Source: Sepiola atlantica (lineage: Eukaryota; Mollusca; Cephalopoda; Sepiida; Sepiolidae). Taken from it: a stretch of DNA of 64,000 nucleotides. This document shows, piece after piece, positions 36,199 through 46,745 of the stretch. Under the pieces are notes generated by a model, which had not been told where the DNA came from, did not search any database, and saw nothing but the letters and a program-made list of their open reading frames with translations. Location of the stretch: NCBI GenBank assembly GCA_963556195.1, contig OY744533.1, positions 51,813,808-51,877,807 of the forward strand, read 5' to 3'. Within the stretch, counting starts at the first letter, position 1, and each line of letters opens with the position of its first letter. The position numbers were made by a program, and so were the translations under genes.

Positions 36199-36797
36199 CT
36201 GTAAATATAATCAAATTATTTAAATCAAATTATTTAAATAAATAACCATAATTATTAAAACAATCTCATTCTCTAAGCATTTCTTAAAGTATATATAATT
36301 TATTTGCAATAACATATTTAATGATGAATTCGAATTTGCATTAATCAATTGCATCCATGTGTATCGATTCATTAATTATTTGATCATTTGTTTAATTATA
36401 ACTTCATGACAAAATGACTTTATGTTTAATGACACTTCTATAACAAAATACATAAATAAATAATGATATTAAAATGCATAAATGAAATTGAAATTGAAAT
36501 TAAACTTATTTAGATGTCATCGTTATGGAAAGTGAATTAAATAAATACTAATAATGAGTTTGTTGTTTAAAGAATTGTTATTTTAAAGAATATCCAATGT
36601 TTTATTTAATGTATTTTTATGCAGTAATTTTTATTGGTGATTGCAGCGTTCATTGTTTTTTTGCTTATAATTATTTCGTTCGTCTCACTTCCTAAGTGAT
36701 TAACATGCAAAAAATTGCATTATTAGTCGCCCTTAACTTTATAGGACGTATCTTACGTTAATGTATATATTTTTTATTAATTGTATACGTACATAAA

Positions 36798-36847
36798 AGT
36801 AATCTATGGATACGTGTTTCTGGTTTACAGCCGTCATCAGCATGACT
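36798..36847 (-). ncRNA. hammerhead ribozyme-like motif (P7, unit 1)
   Basis: Minus strand: CATG, CTGATGA, stem II (partly eroded), GAAA, CACG/TAT minimal stem III, triplet AUC at the 36809/36808 boundary, then CATAG pairing with the leading CATG. Confidence 0.6.
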
Positions 36848-37137
36848 AATTAAAACAAGGATCTAACCTTCGATATTGATGTCTATAGTCCAGCGTCTTT
36901 AACATTGGACCAAAACACCCCATCTAAAAATATGAACGATTTTTATCACCTAAATATTTAATGTATTTTTATGTAATAAGTTTTTATTGGTGATTTCAAC
37001 GTTCGTTGTTTTTTTGCTTACTATTATTTCGATTGTCTCACTTCCTAAGTGATTAAGATGCAGAAAATTGCATTATTAGTCGCCCTTAACTTTATAGGAC
37101 GTATTAAATATTTTATTAATTGTATACCTACATAAAT

Positions 37138-37186
37138 GTAATCCATGGACACATGTTTCTAGCTCACAGCCGTCATCAGCATAGTT
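37138..37186 (-). ncRNA. hammerhead ribozyme-like motif (P7, unit 2)
   Basis: Minus strand: CTATG, CTGATGA, stem II GGCT/AGCT, GAAA, ACATGTGT as a palindromic minimal stem III, triplet GUC at the 37148/37147 boundary, then CATGG for stem I. Confidence 0.7.
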
Positions 37187-37279
37187 TTATTTGCATACAG
37201 ATATACACCTAATTTCCATACAATATATACTTTGAAGCTAATATTCAGGAGCATTTGTTTAAAATATTCATAAACGTAC

Positions 37280-37390
37280 CTTTATTACAACGCCTTCCAT
37301 GATAACCTTTGGCACAAATACATTTAAATCCACCCCTTTTAGATATGCATCTACCACCATTCTGACAAGGGTTAGGATTACAATGGGGAC
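37280..37390 (-). CDS. EGF-like exon C14
   Basis: 111 nt, phase 1-1, spacing 4-5-8-1-8: CNPNPC, CQNGGRC, S-K-R-G-G-F-K, then C-A-K-G-Y-H-G-R-R-C ending N-K instead of G-K. Counterpart of C23, which shares the N-K end. Confidence 0.92.
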
Positions 37391-37738
37391 CTGTGAATAT
37401 AATCAAACTAATTAGATCAAGTAAGATTATTACTAAATTAATGCAACTCCTTAAGCATTTTTTAATTACAGAGAATCCATATGCAATTAATTATTCAATA
37501 AGACATTAAAACTTGTATTAATCAATTGCTTCAATGTGCATAGTTTTGTTTTTACTATTATGTCGTTATTATTGTTGCAGATGTTTGATTATGTGAATTT
37601 ATTCTTTGGAAATACTATGTTTCAGCAAAAGAAAACATGTAAAATGACATAGATTCTTCTAGGATCGAAGTAATCAAAAATAATTTAAGTTCTCATTCAA
37701 AAGCACATGTGTTACATATGCAATACCCATATTATTCG

Positions 37739-37865
<127 letters not shown>

Positions 37866-37962
37866 CCAGGCCAGACAAACATCCAAATAATTTCAACCGA
37901 GCTTATAAAAACAATTTATTTTTATTTATACAGACATGTACAAAATCTGCTACACTGGCTGT

Positions 37963-38002
37963 CGATGTTATCGATCAACGGCTGTTAGATCTCATCAGGA
38001 AG
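37963..38002 (-). ncRNA. hammerhead-like relic (P9)
   Basis: Minus strand CTGATGA, GATC...GATC stem, then GATAAC instead of GAAA. Core altered; kept only because a related copy is at 17990. Confidence 0.25.
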
Positions 38003-38388
38003 CGTTAGAATCCGATTTTTACCTCAGATCATATTTGGGAAGGATGAAATGGGGAAGAAAAGAAAAGAATGGAAATTTATAATTTGGAAAGTCACGTGGT
38101 TAGATTTAAGACCGTTGAAAATAAAATATAAAATGAAATAACATAAAATGAAATAGAGTAAAATGAAATATAAGATAGAATATAAAAATATAAATGATAT
38201 ATTCATTGAGGACAGGTAAAAGGAAAGAGGGATATGGGTGAAAGAGAAGGGAGGGGAAGGAATAAAATTTAAAAGAAAACAGGGGAAGAGAAGAGGAAGT
38301 AAAACACACACACATATATATTGTTTTGATAAAATATTATTAAATTCGAGTATTTATTGAACATGTTAAGAATATTAATAGAACGTAC

Positions 38389-38508
38389 CTGTTTCGCAGA
38401 AAGGTCCTGTATATCTTTCCCTACAATCACAGTATCGTATATAGGGTTGCTTTCTTGTTATCATGCATTTGCCTCCATTTTTACAATCTATATTACTAGT
38501 ACAATAAC
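38389..38508 (-). CDS. EGF-like exon B15
   Basis: 120 nt, 39 whole codons, phase 1-1, spacing 5-5-11-1-8. The C3-C4 loop is three residues longer than in other B modules (M-I-T-R-K-Q-P-Y-I-R-Y). The last loop has R-E-R-Y-T-G, losing the glycine needed for the EOGT consensus. Counterpart of B24. Confidence 0.92.
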
Positions 38509-38836
38509 CTGTAAATATAATCAAAATAATTAGATAAGTGAACATTATGATCAAAATTATGCACCTCTCTAAGCATTTTGTAACGATATACAATTAATGT
38601 GCAATCAAATATTTACTAAAACATCCGAATTTCTATCAATCAATTGTATCGATATGAATCGATTTTATCATTTATGTATTTGATTTAAACTTTGAAAAAT
38701 ATACTTCTTCATAGTATGTCATTGACTATCTAAAAAAAGAGAATTTGCATGAAATAAACAAACACGCGAGGGCAATCTTTACTTATTTTTATACATGATT
38801 TGGATATAAACTGTTTGTAAAAGAAAACTGCGTACT

Positions 38837-38873
38837 AAATGTCTAACATTACTAAAAGTAATGTTAGACATTT
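38837..38873. repeat. short perfect hairpin
   Basis: AAATGTCTAACATTAC and its complement around a 5-base loop, at the junction with the following element. Confidence 0.85.
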
Positions 38874-39103
38874 TTTACTCAGATCTTATTATCTACTACC
38901 CCGCCACCACATCTACCGTGTGCTAATTTAGTATAGCCTAAGAATGAAAGGAACACCAGTTATTCCAGAATACTTAACGAACGCTTCAGATTGGCATTCC
39001 TGAAAAATATTTTCGTTCATGAAATCAAGACGAATTTCAACCTGACTGCGATAAGTTTGTCCCAGTCAGAAAAAAAAATGAAGAAAAAGAAGAAAAAAAA
39101 TGC

Positions 39104-39148
39104 TTATTCTTCTGAAGATGGTATATATTACCGAAAGTACTCAAGTTA
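39104..39148 (+). ncRNA. hammerhead ribozyme-like motif (P3, unit 1)
   Basis: CTT, CTGAAGA at 39112-39118, stem II GGTA/TACC, GAAA at 39133-39136, AGTACT as a palindromic minimal stem III, triplet CUC ending at 39142, then AAG for stem I. Confidence 0.6.
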
Positions 39149-39436
39149 AAAAAAAAATGTTTTTAAGGTAGATAAATAATTTATTTTGAAAACAAATAAT
39201 TTGCGTTGTGAAGGTTTTCTAAATATTTTATAAAAAATATTCTTTTTATTATTGCCATTCCGCCAACGTTTCCAATGTGTGACTTTTCAAAATACCTTTC
39301 CCACATAACCACGTGATGCACACAGCCATATCAACATTTTCGTCCATGAAATCAAGACGAATTTCAACCTGACTGCGATAAGTTTGTCCCAGTCAGGAAG
39401 ATAAAAAAATGAAGAAAAAGAAGAAAAAAAATATGC

Positions 39437-39481
39437 TTATTCTTCTGAAGATGGTATATATTACCGAAAGTACTCAAGTTA
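39437..39481 (+). ncRNA. hammerhead ribozyme-like motif (P3, unit 2)
   Basis: Same sequence as unit 1 across the core: CTGAAGA at 39445-39451, GAAA at 39466-39469, CUC ending at 39475. Confidence 0.6.
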
Positions 39482-40069
39482 AAAAAAAATGTTTTTAAGG
39501 TAAATAAATAATTTACCTTGAAAACAAATAATTTGCGTTGTGAAGGTTTTCTAAATATTTTATGAAAAATATTCTCTTTATTATAAAATTTATCATAATT
39601 TCAATGTGAAATACTTTTATATAAAATTCATCATAAATTTTGGAAACATTGATTCAACTGTTATCTGTTTACTCATAGTAACATATTAATCGTTTAATTA
39701 TTTAAATATTTTGTAATATTTAAAATTGTTTACGTTTTGAGATATATATTAATAATAATATGTTATTAAATTCAATTATTTATTTTCTTAAAACGTGTAA
39801 TTATTGAGCTCAGTTTCTCTCTCTTTATATATGTGAACAGGTTTTAAAAGACTAAATAATAATGATTGCCGATTAATATTAATTTATTCAAATGCAAATT
39901 TGAGTAAATGTAAATTAATGCATAAATAAAATTGAATTTGATCTAATTAAAATTGTTTCTTAGATAGAACATCCATAGTTTTATTTACAGTCAGATATAC
40001 ATCATATCTACATACCGGATATATTTTACAGTTAAGATCCTTTGATATTGCTTTAAGTCTATAAAATAT

Positions 40070-40445
40070 ACACTTGACTTGACTTTGACTTGGTCCCTTA
40101 ACCCCCTCCTGGGTCGTAGGGGCGCTGCACCAATGAACTCCACACCAGCTGTCTCCACTTCTGACGGTCATGGGCAATGGACTGGGTTGTAGCGAAGTTG
40201 TAGCCCGTCCACTCTTTGATGTTGTCCGTCCATCTTTTGTGTTGTCTACCCCTCCTTCTCTTGCCTTGCACTGCTCCCTGCAGGATGGTTTTGGAGAGAC
40301 CGCTGCCCCTTGTCACGTGACCATACCATCCAAGCTTTCTTTTTTTTACAGTTGTCAGCAAATCTTCGTAGTTGTTCAGATTTGCGTTGATGAGCGCGCG
40401 AACTTCTTCGTTTGTGACACGGTCTGAGTACGAGATGCCACACTT
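40070..40445 (-). mobile_element. 5'-truncated RTE-like LINE 3' end
   Basis: Minus strand encodes a basic C-terminus: K-L-G-W-Y-G-H-V-T-R, then L-Q-G-A-V-Q-G-K-R-R-R-G-R-Q, R-W-x-D-N-I-K-E-W-T-G. One frameshift near 40360. The 3' tail is a TGACTT repeat. ACACTT on both sides (40070-40075, 40440-40445) is a plausible target duplication; the paralogous intron near 61720 lacks the insertion. Confidence 0.75.
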
Positions 40446-40580
40446 ACATCATATTAATTTTGTATTATAAAACTGTTGTATTAACTTCGATTTATAATCT
40501 TACTCAGTTTATTAATCCTAAGATAATAAACATTAAAGAAAAATTCGTGTGGGTTTGTTTAAAATATCAATAGAACGTAC

Positions 40581-40691
40581 CTGTTTCACAATGGTTTCCA
40601 TTAAACCGTGGTGTGCATTTACATTCATATCTATGCTTTGTTGATGTGCATGTACCGCCGTTCTGACAAGGGTTAGGGTGACAATAATCAG
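40581..40691 (-). CDS. EGF-like exon D16
   Basis: 111 nt, phase 1-1, spacing 4-5-8-1-8: CHPNPC, CQNGGTC (O-fucose consensus), T-S-T-K-H-R-Y-E, then C-T-P-R-F-N-G-N-H-C. More acidic and histidine-rich than types B and C. Counterpart of D25; about 0.7 kb upstream of both exons is homologous. Confidence 0.92.
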
Positions 40692-41390
40692 CTGTAAATA
40701 TAATCAAATTAATTAGTTCAGACTTCGTGTCCTAACATTCTTAGGCAACATGAATTGGAATAATTACATTAAATATACTGTCAAGTCTGCTTCAGATAAG
40801 CTGGCTCCCTCTAACCAACTAAAAAACTTCTAACACCTGACAGTTTCCTTTATCTATATATTGGCACCACGCAAGAATTATTGTTGCCACATATAGCCTG
40901 GTGCACCTTCCAATAGCATCTCATTCGTCGTCATGGTGAAAAAAGGTGTTTCTAACCAAATAAGTTCCGCACTGTCTGCCAAACTCTCGTTCCTGTCAGA
41001 TCTCCATAGCGTTACACCCTGTGCTTGTTTTACAAGTACTTCCATTGAATGTGCTCCGATAAACTTACTGCAAGTTTAACCCCTCAGTAAAAATATATTC
41101 GCCCTATCCGACTAGCAGCAAAATCATACCCCTTCACTATAGAGATCCATAGATACCGGAAAATGTTCTACTCTAATAGCTTATTTCCTCAGACTGCTTG
41201 CATTTGGACTTCTCTCCATGCTCTCTGTTTCCCCCGACTGTACCAACATGCATGAATTTAAATGAAATGATAACAAACATTTCGCTGCTCAACTCCCCAC
41301 TAAAGTGCCCCCATAAATCTGACTCCTATCACAGTACCCTCTTACGTTTCAATGGTAATATTCCTTGTTTGGGGTGAAACACATGAAGGG
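40692..41390. other. intron segment shared with 61974-62690
   Basis: Collinear with the region 5' of D25: ATTCTTAGGCAACATG, CACATATAGCCTGGTGCACC, GAATGTGCTCCGATAAACTTACT and GACTAGCAGCAAAATCATACC recur in order. More GC-rich than its surroundings and possibly an old element duplicated with the exon; no coding frame recognised. Confidence 0.6.
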
Positions 41391-42035
41391 AATTAGATAA
41401 ATGATCATTATTATTAAAACAATTTAACTCTTTGATATTCGTATAATCTATTTAAAAGAAAGGCATATGCTTCTTGAATTAATGACACAAGCTTAAATAT
41501 GTAGATAGAAAACGGATTTTATGTCATGCAGATTTGTTATTTTGTAAAAAAAGGCTATATTTAACTTGTAACAAAAACAAACAACTAGTTTGTTTCTATT
41601 TAAGATTTCGAATTTTCACAGCGCACATGGAAATAAAACCAGCGCACATTAGAAATAAAAACCAGAATCTGCAAGCACAATGTCTCAATTTTGAGTTTTA
41701 GGCGTATCGGGTTTTTATCGTTGGAATCGAATATTCGTCTTTTTGAGTTTCTGTTATTTTTGTAAAATTCAAAATATTATTAATTTATGTACAATATTTT
41801 GTCATATATGAAAATAGTTTCCGTATTGTTTTAGCATTTTATTTAAAATATTTAAGAATATCTCAATGTTCGGTTTGGAACCATACAGCTTTATATTTGC
41901 TTACGTTAATATAGGCAATTCACATGAGTGATTTATTCTAAAATATCAATTATTTTAAATTTAGAGAAATACTACTAAGTTAATTAAATTTCTATATAAA
42001 AATAAATTAATGATGATATTAGAATACATAAATAA
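41391..42035. other. intron between C17 and D16
   Basis: Beta unit at about 41590-41800. No coding signal. Confidence 0.5.
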
Positions 42036-42340
42036 CATGGCGCAGCGGATAAAGTACTAAGTAAAATTCAGTTCCAAGTGATAGTCATCAGAAGGTTTGA
42101 AGGTTCAATCCTCAGTGCAGGTGATACGAAAAATTGTGAAATACTGAAGACTTCTCCCAGTCATGGCTGACGGGACGAGACCATGCTACCTCCGTGGATT
42201 AAATAAAGTGTTCCGTTCGAAATTCCGTCCAGATTCTCGAGTTCGACGGGAATATTCTCGAGTTCAAAAAGATACACCTGAAGAAGGCCGGAGGTTACAG
42301 CGGCCGAAACGTTGTGATGATAACCCTCAAGATGAGATTC
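42036..42340 (+). mobile_element. tRNA-like SINE head followed by a ribozyme-bearing 3' end (P4)
   Basis: ATGGCGCAGCGGATAAAG (A box) and GGTTCAATCC (B box, 42102-42111), then about 170 bp and a hammerhead-like motif. It may be one chimeric element or two nested ones. Confidence 0.5.
42271..42325 (+). ncRNA. hammerhead ribozyme-like motif (P4)
   Basis: CAC, CTGAAGA at 42278-42284, a strong stem II (GGCCG/CGGCC), GAAA at 42306-42309, C-GTT as minimal stem III and triplet GUU, then GTG for stem I. The best stem II in the window. Confidence 0.6.
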
Positions 42341-42433
42341 GTAGTCCGATTCTTAATATGACTTAATTTATTAATTCTTTAATAATAAACATAACAGAAA
42401 TTTCAGGTGTGTTTAAAATATTAATTAACGTAC

Positions 42434-42544
42434 CTTTTCCACAACGCCTTCCGGTATACCCTTTTGCGCATGTACATTTAAATCCACGCCTTTTGGATAT
42501 GCATCTACCACCATTTTTACATGTGTGAGGCTTACAATAACCAA
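42434..42544 (-). CDS. EGF-like exon C17
   Basis: 111 nt, phase 1-1, spacing 4-5-8-1-8: CKPHTC, CKNGGRC, then C-A-K-G-Y-T-G-R-R-C. The T in the last loop makes this the only C module with an EOGT-type sequon. Last exon of the 5' nine-exon block. Confidence 0.9.
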
Positions 42545-42774
42545 CTGTGAATATAATACAATAAATTAGATGGAGGATCATCATTATTAAATTAATGAAA
42601 CTTTCTAAGCATTTCTTATTAATAGAGAAGCCATGTGTAATGAAATATTTAATAAAACATTTAAAAAAAGTTCGAGTAAAAGAAAGCATAAAAAATTGAT
42701 ATTTTAAGAACAAAGTAATTGCAAATAATTTATGTTCTCATTCGAAAGCGCGATATGTGTTACAATCGCAGTGT

Positions 42775-42775
<1 letters not shown>

Positions 42776-42831
<56 letters not shown>
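42776..42831. repeat. (AT)n microsatellite
   Basis: About 28 AT units at the alpha-unit position in the intron 5' of C17. Confidence 0.97.
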
Positions 42832-42840
<9 letters not shown>

Positions 42841-42844
42841 AAAA

Positions 42845-43000
42845 AACTTTACGTTACATATTTCAAAATCGTACCACGGTTTTATCCAGATGTATTACCT
42901 TTGTAAATTAAAAAAAAAGTTTACATTTTTTTAAAAAAATCCAGTTAATCTGGATGAAACCGTGCTACGACTCTGAAATATGTAACGTATAGCTTAAAAA
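42845..43000. repeat. inverted repeat, about 45-bp arms
   Basis: TACGTTACATATTTC and CCACGGTTTTATCCAGAT on the left pair with ATCTGGATGAAACCGTG and GAAATATGTAACGTA on the right. Confidence 0.75.
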
Positions 43001-43069
43001 AATTGTATTTAGCTCTCACTGTTTTGTGATCGAGCACTTTATTGATTTTTTTCAACATAACCTGACACA

Positions 43070-43073
<4 letters not shown>

Positions 43074-43119
<46 letters not shown>
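43074..43119. repeat. (AT)n microsatellite
   Basis: About 23 AT units at a P1 tail. Confidence 0.97.
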
Positions 43120-43120
<1 letters not shown>

Positions 43121-43193
43121 AAAAAGAAGGACGAAGGTAATCCGACGTAATGGGAAATGAAAAAGGAAAAACCAAAAAGGAAGTTTTTATGTG

Positions 43194-43240
43194 TTCATCA
43201 ACGTTTCATCTTTATTTGTAAGACTTCTTCAGGATGTTAA
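43194..43240 (-). ncRNA. hammerhead ribozyme-like motif (P1)
   Basis: Minus strand CATC, CTGAAGA, stem II GTCTT/AAGAT (last pair G-T), GAAA, C-GTT, GATGAA. Confidence 0.55.
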
Positions 43241-43390
43241 TATAAAGAAAAAAAATTTCTAGCAAGCTGACTCCACCAGGTCCGGACGTCGGTCCCTACT
43301 GTTTTTCCAGTAGTGGCTACTATTCCCTTCCTTCAACCCACCATGTCAACCCTATATGTCCACGTACTTGCATGACATTTTTCTTTATAT

Positions 43391-43437
43391 TATCATCCTG
43401 AAGAAGTCTTACAAATAAAGACGAAACGTTGATGAAC
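43391..43437 (+). ncRNA. hammerhead ribozyme-like motif (P1)
   Basis: ATCATC, CTGAAGA at 43398-43404, GTCTT/AAGAC, GAAA at 43423-43426, C-GTT, GATGAA. Stem I has five pairs. Confidence 0.6.
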
Positions 43438-43536
43438 ACATAAAAACTTCCTCTTTGGTATTTTCTTTTTTCATTTCCCATATATATATATATGGGAAAA
43501 TGAAAAAGGAAAACCAAAAAATGGATGTTTTTTATG

Positions 43537-43590
43537 TGTACATCAACGTTTCGTCTTTATTTATAAGACTTCATCAGGATGATAATATAG
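43537..43590 (-). ncRNA. hammerhead ribozyme-like motif (P1, left arm)
   Basis: Minus strand TATCATC, CTGATGA, stem II GTCTT/AAGAC, GAAA, C-GTT, GATGTA. Identical to the right arm. Confidence 0.6.
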
Positions 43591-43723
43591 AGAAAAATGT
43601 CATGCAAGTACAAATACATGTAGGGTTGACATATTGGGAGGAACAAAAATAAAATAATGGCCACTAATTTCCTCCCAATATGTCAACCCTACATGTATTT
43701 GTACTTGCATGACATTTTTCTCT

Positions 43724-43772
43724 ATATTATCATCCTGATGAAGTCTTATAAATAAAGACGAAACGTTGATGT
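43724..43772 (+). ncRNA. hammerhead ribozyme-like motif (P1, right arm)
   Basis: CATC, canonical CTGATGA at 43735-43741, stem II GTCTT/AAGAC, GAAA, then AC/GT as a two-pair stem III with no loop, triplet GUU, stem I GATG. The loopless stem III means it could fold only as a dimer, as reported for Penelope ribozymes. Confidence 0.62.
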
Positions 43773-43849
43773 ACACATAAAAAACATCCATTTTTTGGTT
43801 TTCCTTTTTCATTTTCCCATCACGTCGGATTACCTTCATCCTTCTCTTC

Positions 43850-43955
<106 letters not shown>

Positions 43956-44480
43956 TTAATTAAATGTTATTATTGCCATTATTTATCATTATCTTTAACA
44001 AATAACTTGAAATTATTATTGAACCTCGCAACTTATTACATTTACACATCAAAGACTAAAAACTAAATTAATATTAATTTAGTCATATTAAATCTTTAAT
44101 ATATTTATATATAAAACACATGAATAATTAATGAAAAAAAATTGAAAGTGAACATATTTAAATGTCATTCCGAGACAGTGAATTATGCAAATACAGTGAA
44201 TTATGCAAATACCGATAATGAGCCATGTAGATTAACGCATTGTTAATTTGCAAACATATGTTTATTGTATGTACAGACAGATATACACGATATCTACATA
44301 CATTATATCATTTAAAGTTAAACTTCTTTGTAATTGTTTGATGTTTATAAAATGTAGATTTATATAATACAACTTTTGTTTTACTTTTCGTCAATATTTT
44401 TATATAGTTTATTCATTCCAGGATCATAAATATTAAAAGAAACATTGAACAGCGTGTGCCTAAAATATGCATGAACGTAC

Positions 44481-44597
44481 CTGTCTCACAAAAAGGTCCA
44501 CTGTATCCTCGCCTACAATAACAGTATCTTATATACCTTCTTATTATGCATCTACCTCTGTTCTGACAACGCCTCTTACCACGAAAAGTACAATAAC
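44481..44597 (-). CDS. EGF-like exon B18
   Basis: 117 nt, phase 1-1, spacing 7-5-8-1-8. Differs from B9 by a single residue that I can see (I for M after C3). The flanking introns are also nearly identical, so this pair is either the youngest or has been homogenised by gene conversion. Confidence 0.92.
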
Positions 44598-44599
44598 CT

Positions 44600-45360
44600 G
44601 TAAATATAATCAAATTAATTAGATAAATGATCATTATTATGAAAATCTTGCAACAATCTAAGCATTTTGTAATGATATATAATCCATGTGCAATCAAATA
44701 TTTGATAAACATTGACATTTCTATTTATCAATTGCATCAATATGAATCGATTTTTTTTATTTAACCATTTGTTTAAAACTTTTTCTAAAATTCATTTCTT
44801 CATAGTTTTACATTGACTATCTAATAAAAAGGAAACTGCATGAAACAAACAGACGATGACAATGTTTACTTATCTCTATACATAAGTGATATATGAACAA
44901 TTTGAAAGAAAGAAAATTGCTAACAGTTTTATATTACAAGGCAATTACGAGCATCGTTTTCTTTCCAATTCGTTAAACGTTAAATCATTTTATAGCTTCA
45001 TTTAAGAATGGGATATGATTATTTCATTAAGGACTAAAACTAAAATTTACCAATATCTGCTAAAATCTGACAAAATTTTATTTTATGCAGATTTTTGTGT
45101 AAAAAAAACAATATTTAAACTTGTAATAAATACAAGCGACGACTTTGTTTCTATTTAAGATTTTTACATTTTTAAAATTTTATCGTGGAAATAAAAACAT
45201 ACAGCAACTCCGAAGATCAATAAATTGATTTGAGATTGAGTCGAATAAGTTCCTGCAGTTTCGTAATAGCTATAAGTTTACAAAATGTAAACTTCTATTA
45301 TACAACTATTGTATTTACTTTGATTTATTATTTTAATTAGTTCATTAATCCATGAATAAG
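44600..45360. other. intron between C19 and B18
   Basis: Collinear with 27650-28440; beta unit near 45120-45270. Confidence 0.65.
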
Positions 45361-45402
45361 GAAACATTCAGGTGTGTTTGTTGAATATATTCACGCACGT
45401 AC

Positions 45403-45513
45403 CTTTTCCACAACGCCTTCCATTATACCCTTTTGCACATATGCATTTAAATCCACGCGTTTTGGAGATGCATCTACCACCGTTTTTACAAGTGTGAGGC
45501 TTACAATAACCAC
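45403..45513 (-). CDS. EGF-like exon C19
   Basis: 111 nt, phase 1-1, spacing 4-5-8-1-8: CKPHTC, CKNGGRC, S-K-T-R-G-F-K, C-A-K-G-Y-N-G-R-R-C. Counterpart of C10. Confidence 0.92.
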
Positions 45514-45818
45514 CTGTGAATATAATACAATTAATTAGATGAAGGTTGAAGGATGAAGGATGAAAAGTGGTTATCATTAGAGAGTCTATGTGCAATAAAC
45601 TCTTTAATAAAACTTTCGAATTTGTATTAATGAATTACATCAATGTGTATTACTTTTATTTTTGTGACGTTATTAATGTTGCAGATGTGTGAGTATCTGA
45701 ATTCATTCCTTGAGCAAAAGAACACATTAATAATGACATTGATACTTCTAGGATCGAAGAAAATCCAATTAATTTATGTTCTGATTCGAAAGCGCAATGT
45801 GTGTTACATTTGCCATAA

Positions 45819-45926
<108 letters not shown>

Positions 45927-45934
45927 GAAACTAA

Positions 45935-46240
45935 AAGTATAGAACCTATAGTGAAATGGTTTAAGCTCAATATACGAGATAGGGCAATTATAAAGATCTC
46001 TCCATTACTTGATATTTTTTCAAATTTTGAACTTTGGCTTTTCTACTGCCAACTTATCTATCTATGTAATTCCTCTGATGATAAGCTTTTAATCTTTGAA
46101 AAGCCTTGGCTTAAGGAAAGAATAATAAACATAATTTTATTACTGAGTATACCTTGCATTTAACAATCGAAGTTGAAATAAATTTGTCATTCGTACATGT
46201 TTATCCCTCTTCTTTCATCTATCTTTGTATATATATATAT
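45935..46240 (+). mobile_element. Penelope-type 3' end, family P2
   Basis: Shares AAGCTCAATATAC, CCAACTTATCTATC and the ribozyme with the P2 copies at 48500 and 52563. Inserted between the alpha-unit (AT)n and its downstream part. Confidence 0.6.
46069..46118 (+). ncRNA. hammerhead ribozyme-like motif (P2)
   Basis: Stem I TTCCT, CTGATGA at 46075-46081, a weakened stem II, GAAA at 46098-46101, AGCC/GGCT stem III, triplet UUA, then AGGAA completing stem I. Confidence 0.68.
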
Positions 46241-46745
46241 TTGTTCTGATAAAATGTTATTTAACCCCATTATTTATTTTAACAAAGAACGTACACTTAT
46301 TGAAGAACATCTCAGTTTTCTCACATGAAACACATGAAGGAATTTAGAAAAGACTGAATTATAATGATTTCGAATTAATATCAATTCACCCAAATTCAAG
46401 CTTTAAAATATTAATATACAAAACACATGAATAAATAATGAAATGTAACATATTTAAGTGTAATCCTTATAATTAGACAAGTACCAATAATGACTCATAT
46501 TTAACGCATTGTTCTTTTGAAAGTATATTCCAATTTTTTGACAGACATGCATACAATCTATATCCATACAGTATATCTATTGAAGGTAAGATCTTTTGTA
46601 AACACTTTACGTAAATAAAATCTAGAATTATATGTTAAAATCATGTTTACTTTTGGCCAATATTTTTATTTGGTTTATTCATTCTTAGATAAAAAATATT
46701 AAAGAAACATGAAACAGCGTATATTTAAAATATTCATGAACGTAC

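Larger units (their letters stand above)
36640..37195 (-). mobile_element. retrozyme-like tandem repeat, 339-nt monomer
   Basis: Two head-to-tail copies of one sequence (landmarks CTCACTTCCTAAGTGATTAA and TAGTCGCCCTTAACTTTATA). Each ends in a hammerhead motif on the minus strand, with cleavage points 339 nt apart. No protein is encoded. This is the layout of the small ribozyme retroelements (retrozymes) described in plants and animals. Confidence 0.65.
39006..39600 (+). mobile_element. retrozyme-like tandem repeat, 333-nt monomer
   Basis: Two head-to-tail copies (TGAAATCAAGACGAATTTCA and TAAGTTTGTCCCAGTCAG landmarks) each with a hammerhead motif on the plus strand; predicted cleavage points are 333 nt apart. 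The second copy is truncated at the 3' end. No protein encoded. Confidence 0.6.
43119..43482. mobile_element. two P1 Penelope 3' ends in inverted orientation
   Basis: A minus-strand end (43119-43256) and a plus-strand end (about 43355-43482) flank about 100 bp of P1 3' sequence. Each holds a ribozyme motif. Confidence 0.7.
43492..43820. repeat. perfect inverted repeat, 152-bp arms, P1 ends
   Basis: Arms 43492-43643 and 43669-43820 are exact reverse complements by my reading, with a 25-bp spacer. Each arm is a P1 3' end with ribozyme and TTTTTCATTTTCCCAT tail. Their perfect match suggests a recent event. Confidence 0.9.

Noticed and set aside
42163..42366. 67-codon open frame starting M-A-D-G-T-R
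   Set aside because: It runs through the P4 ribozyme motif and lies inside an intronic element; no domain.
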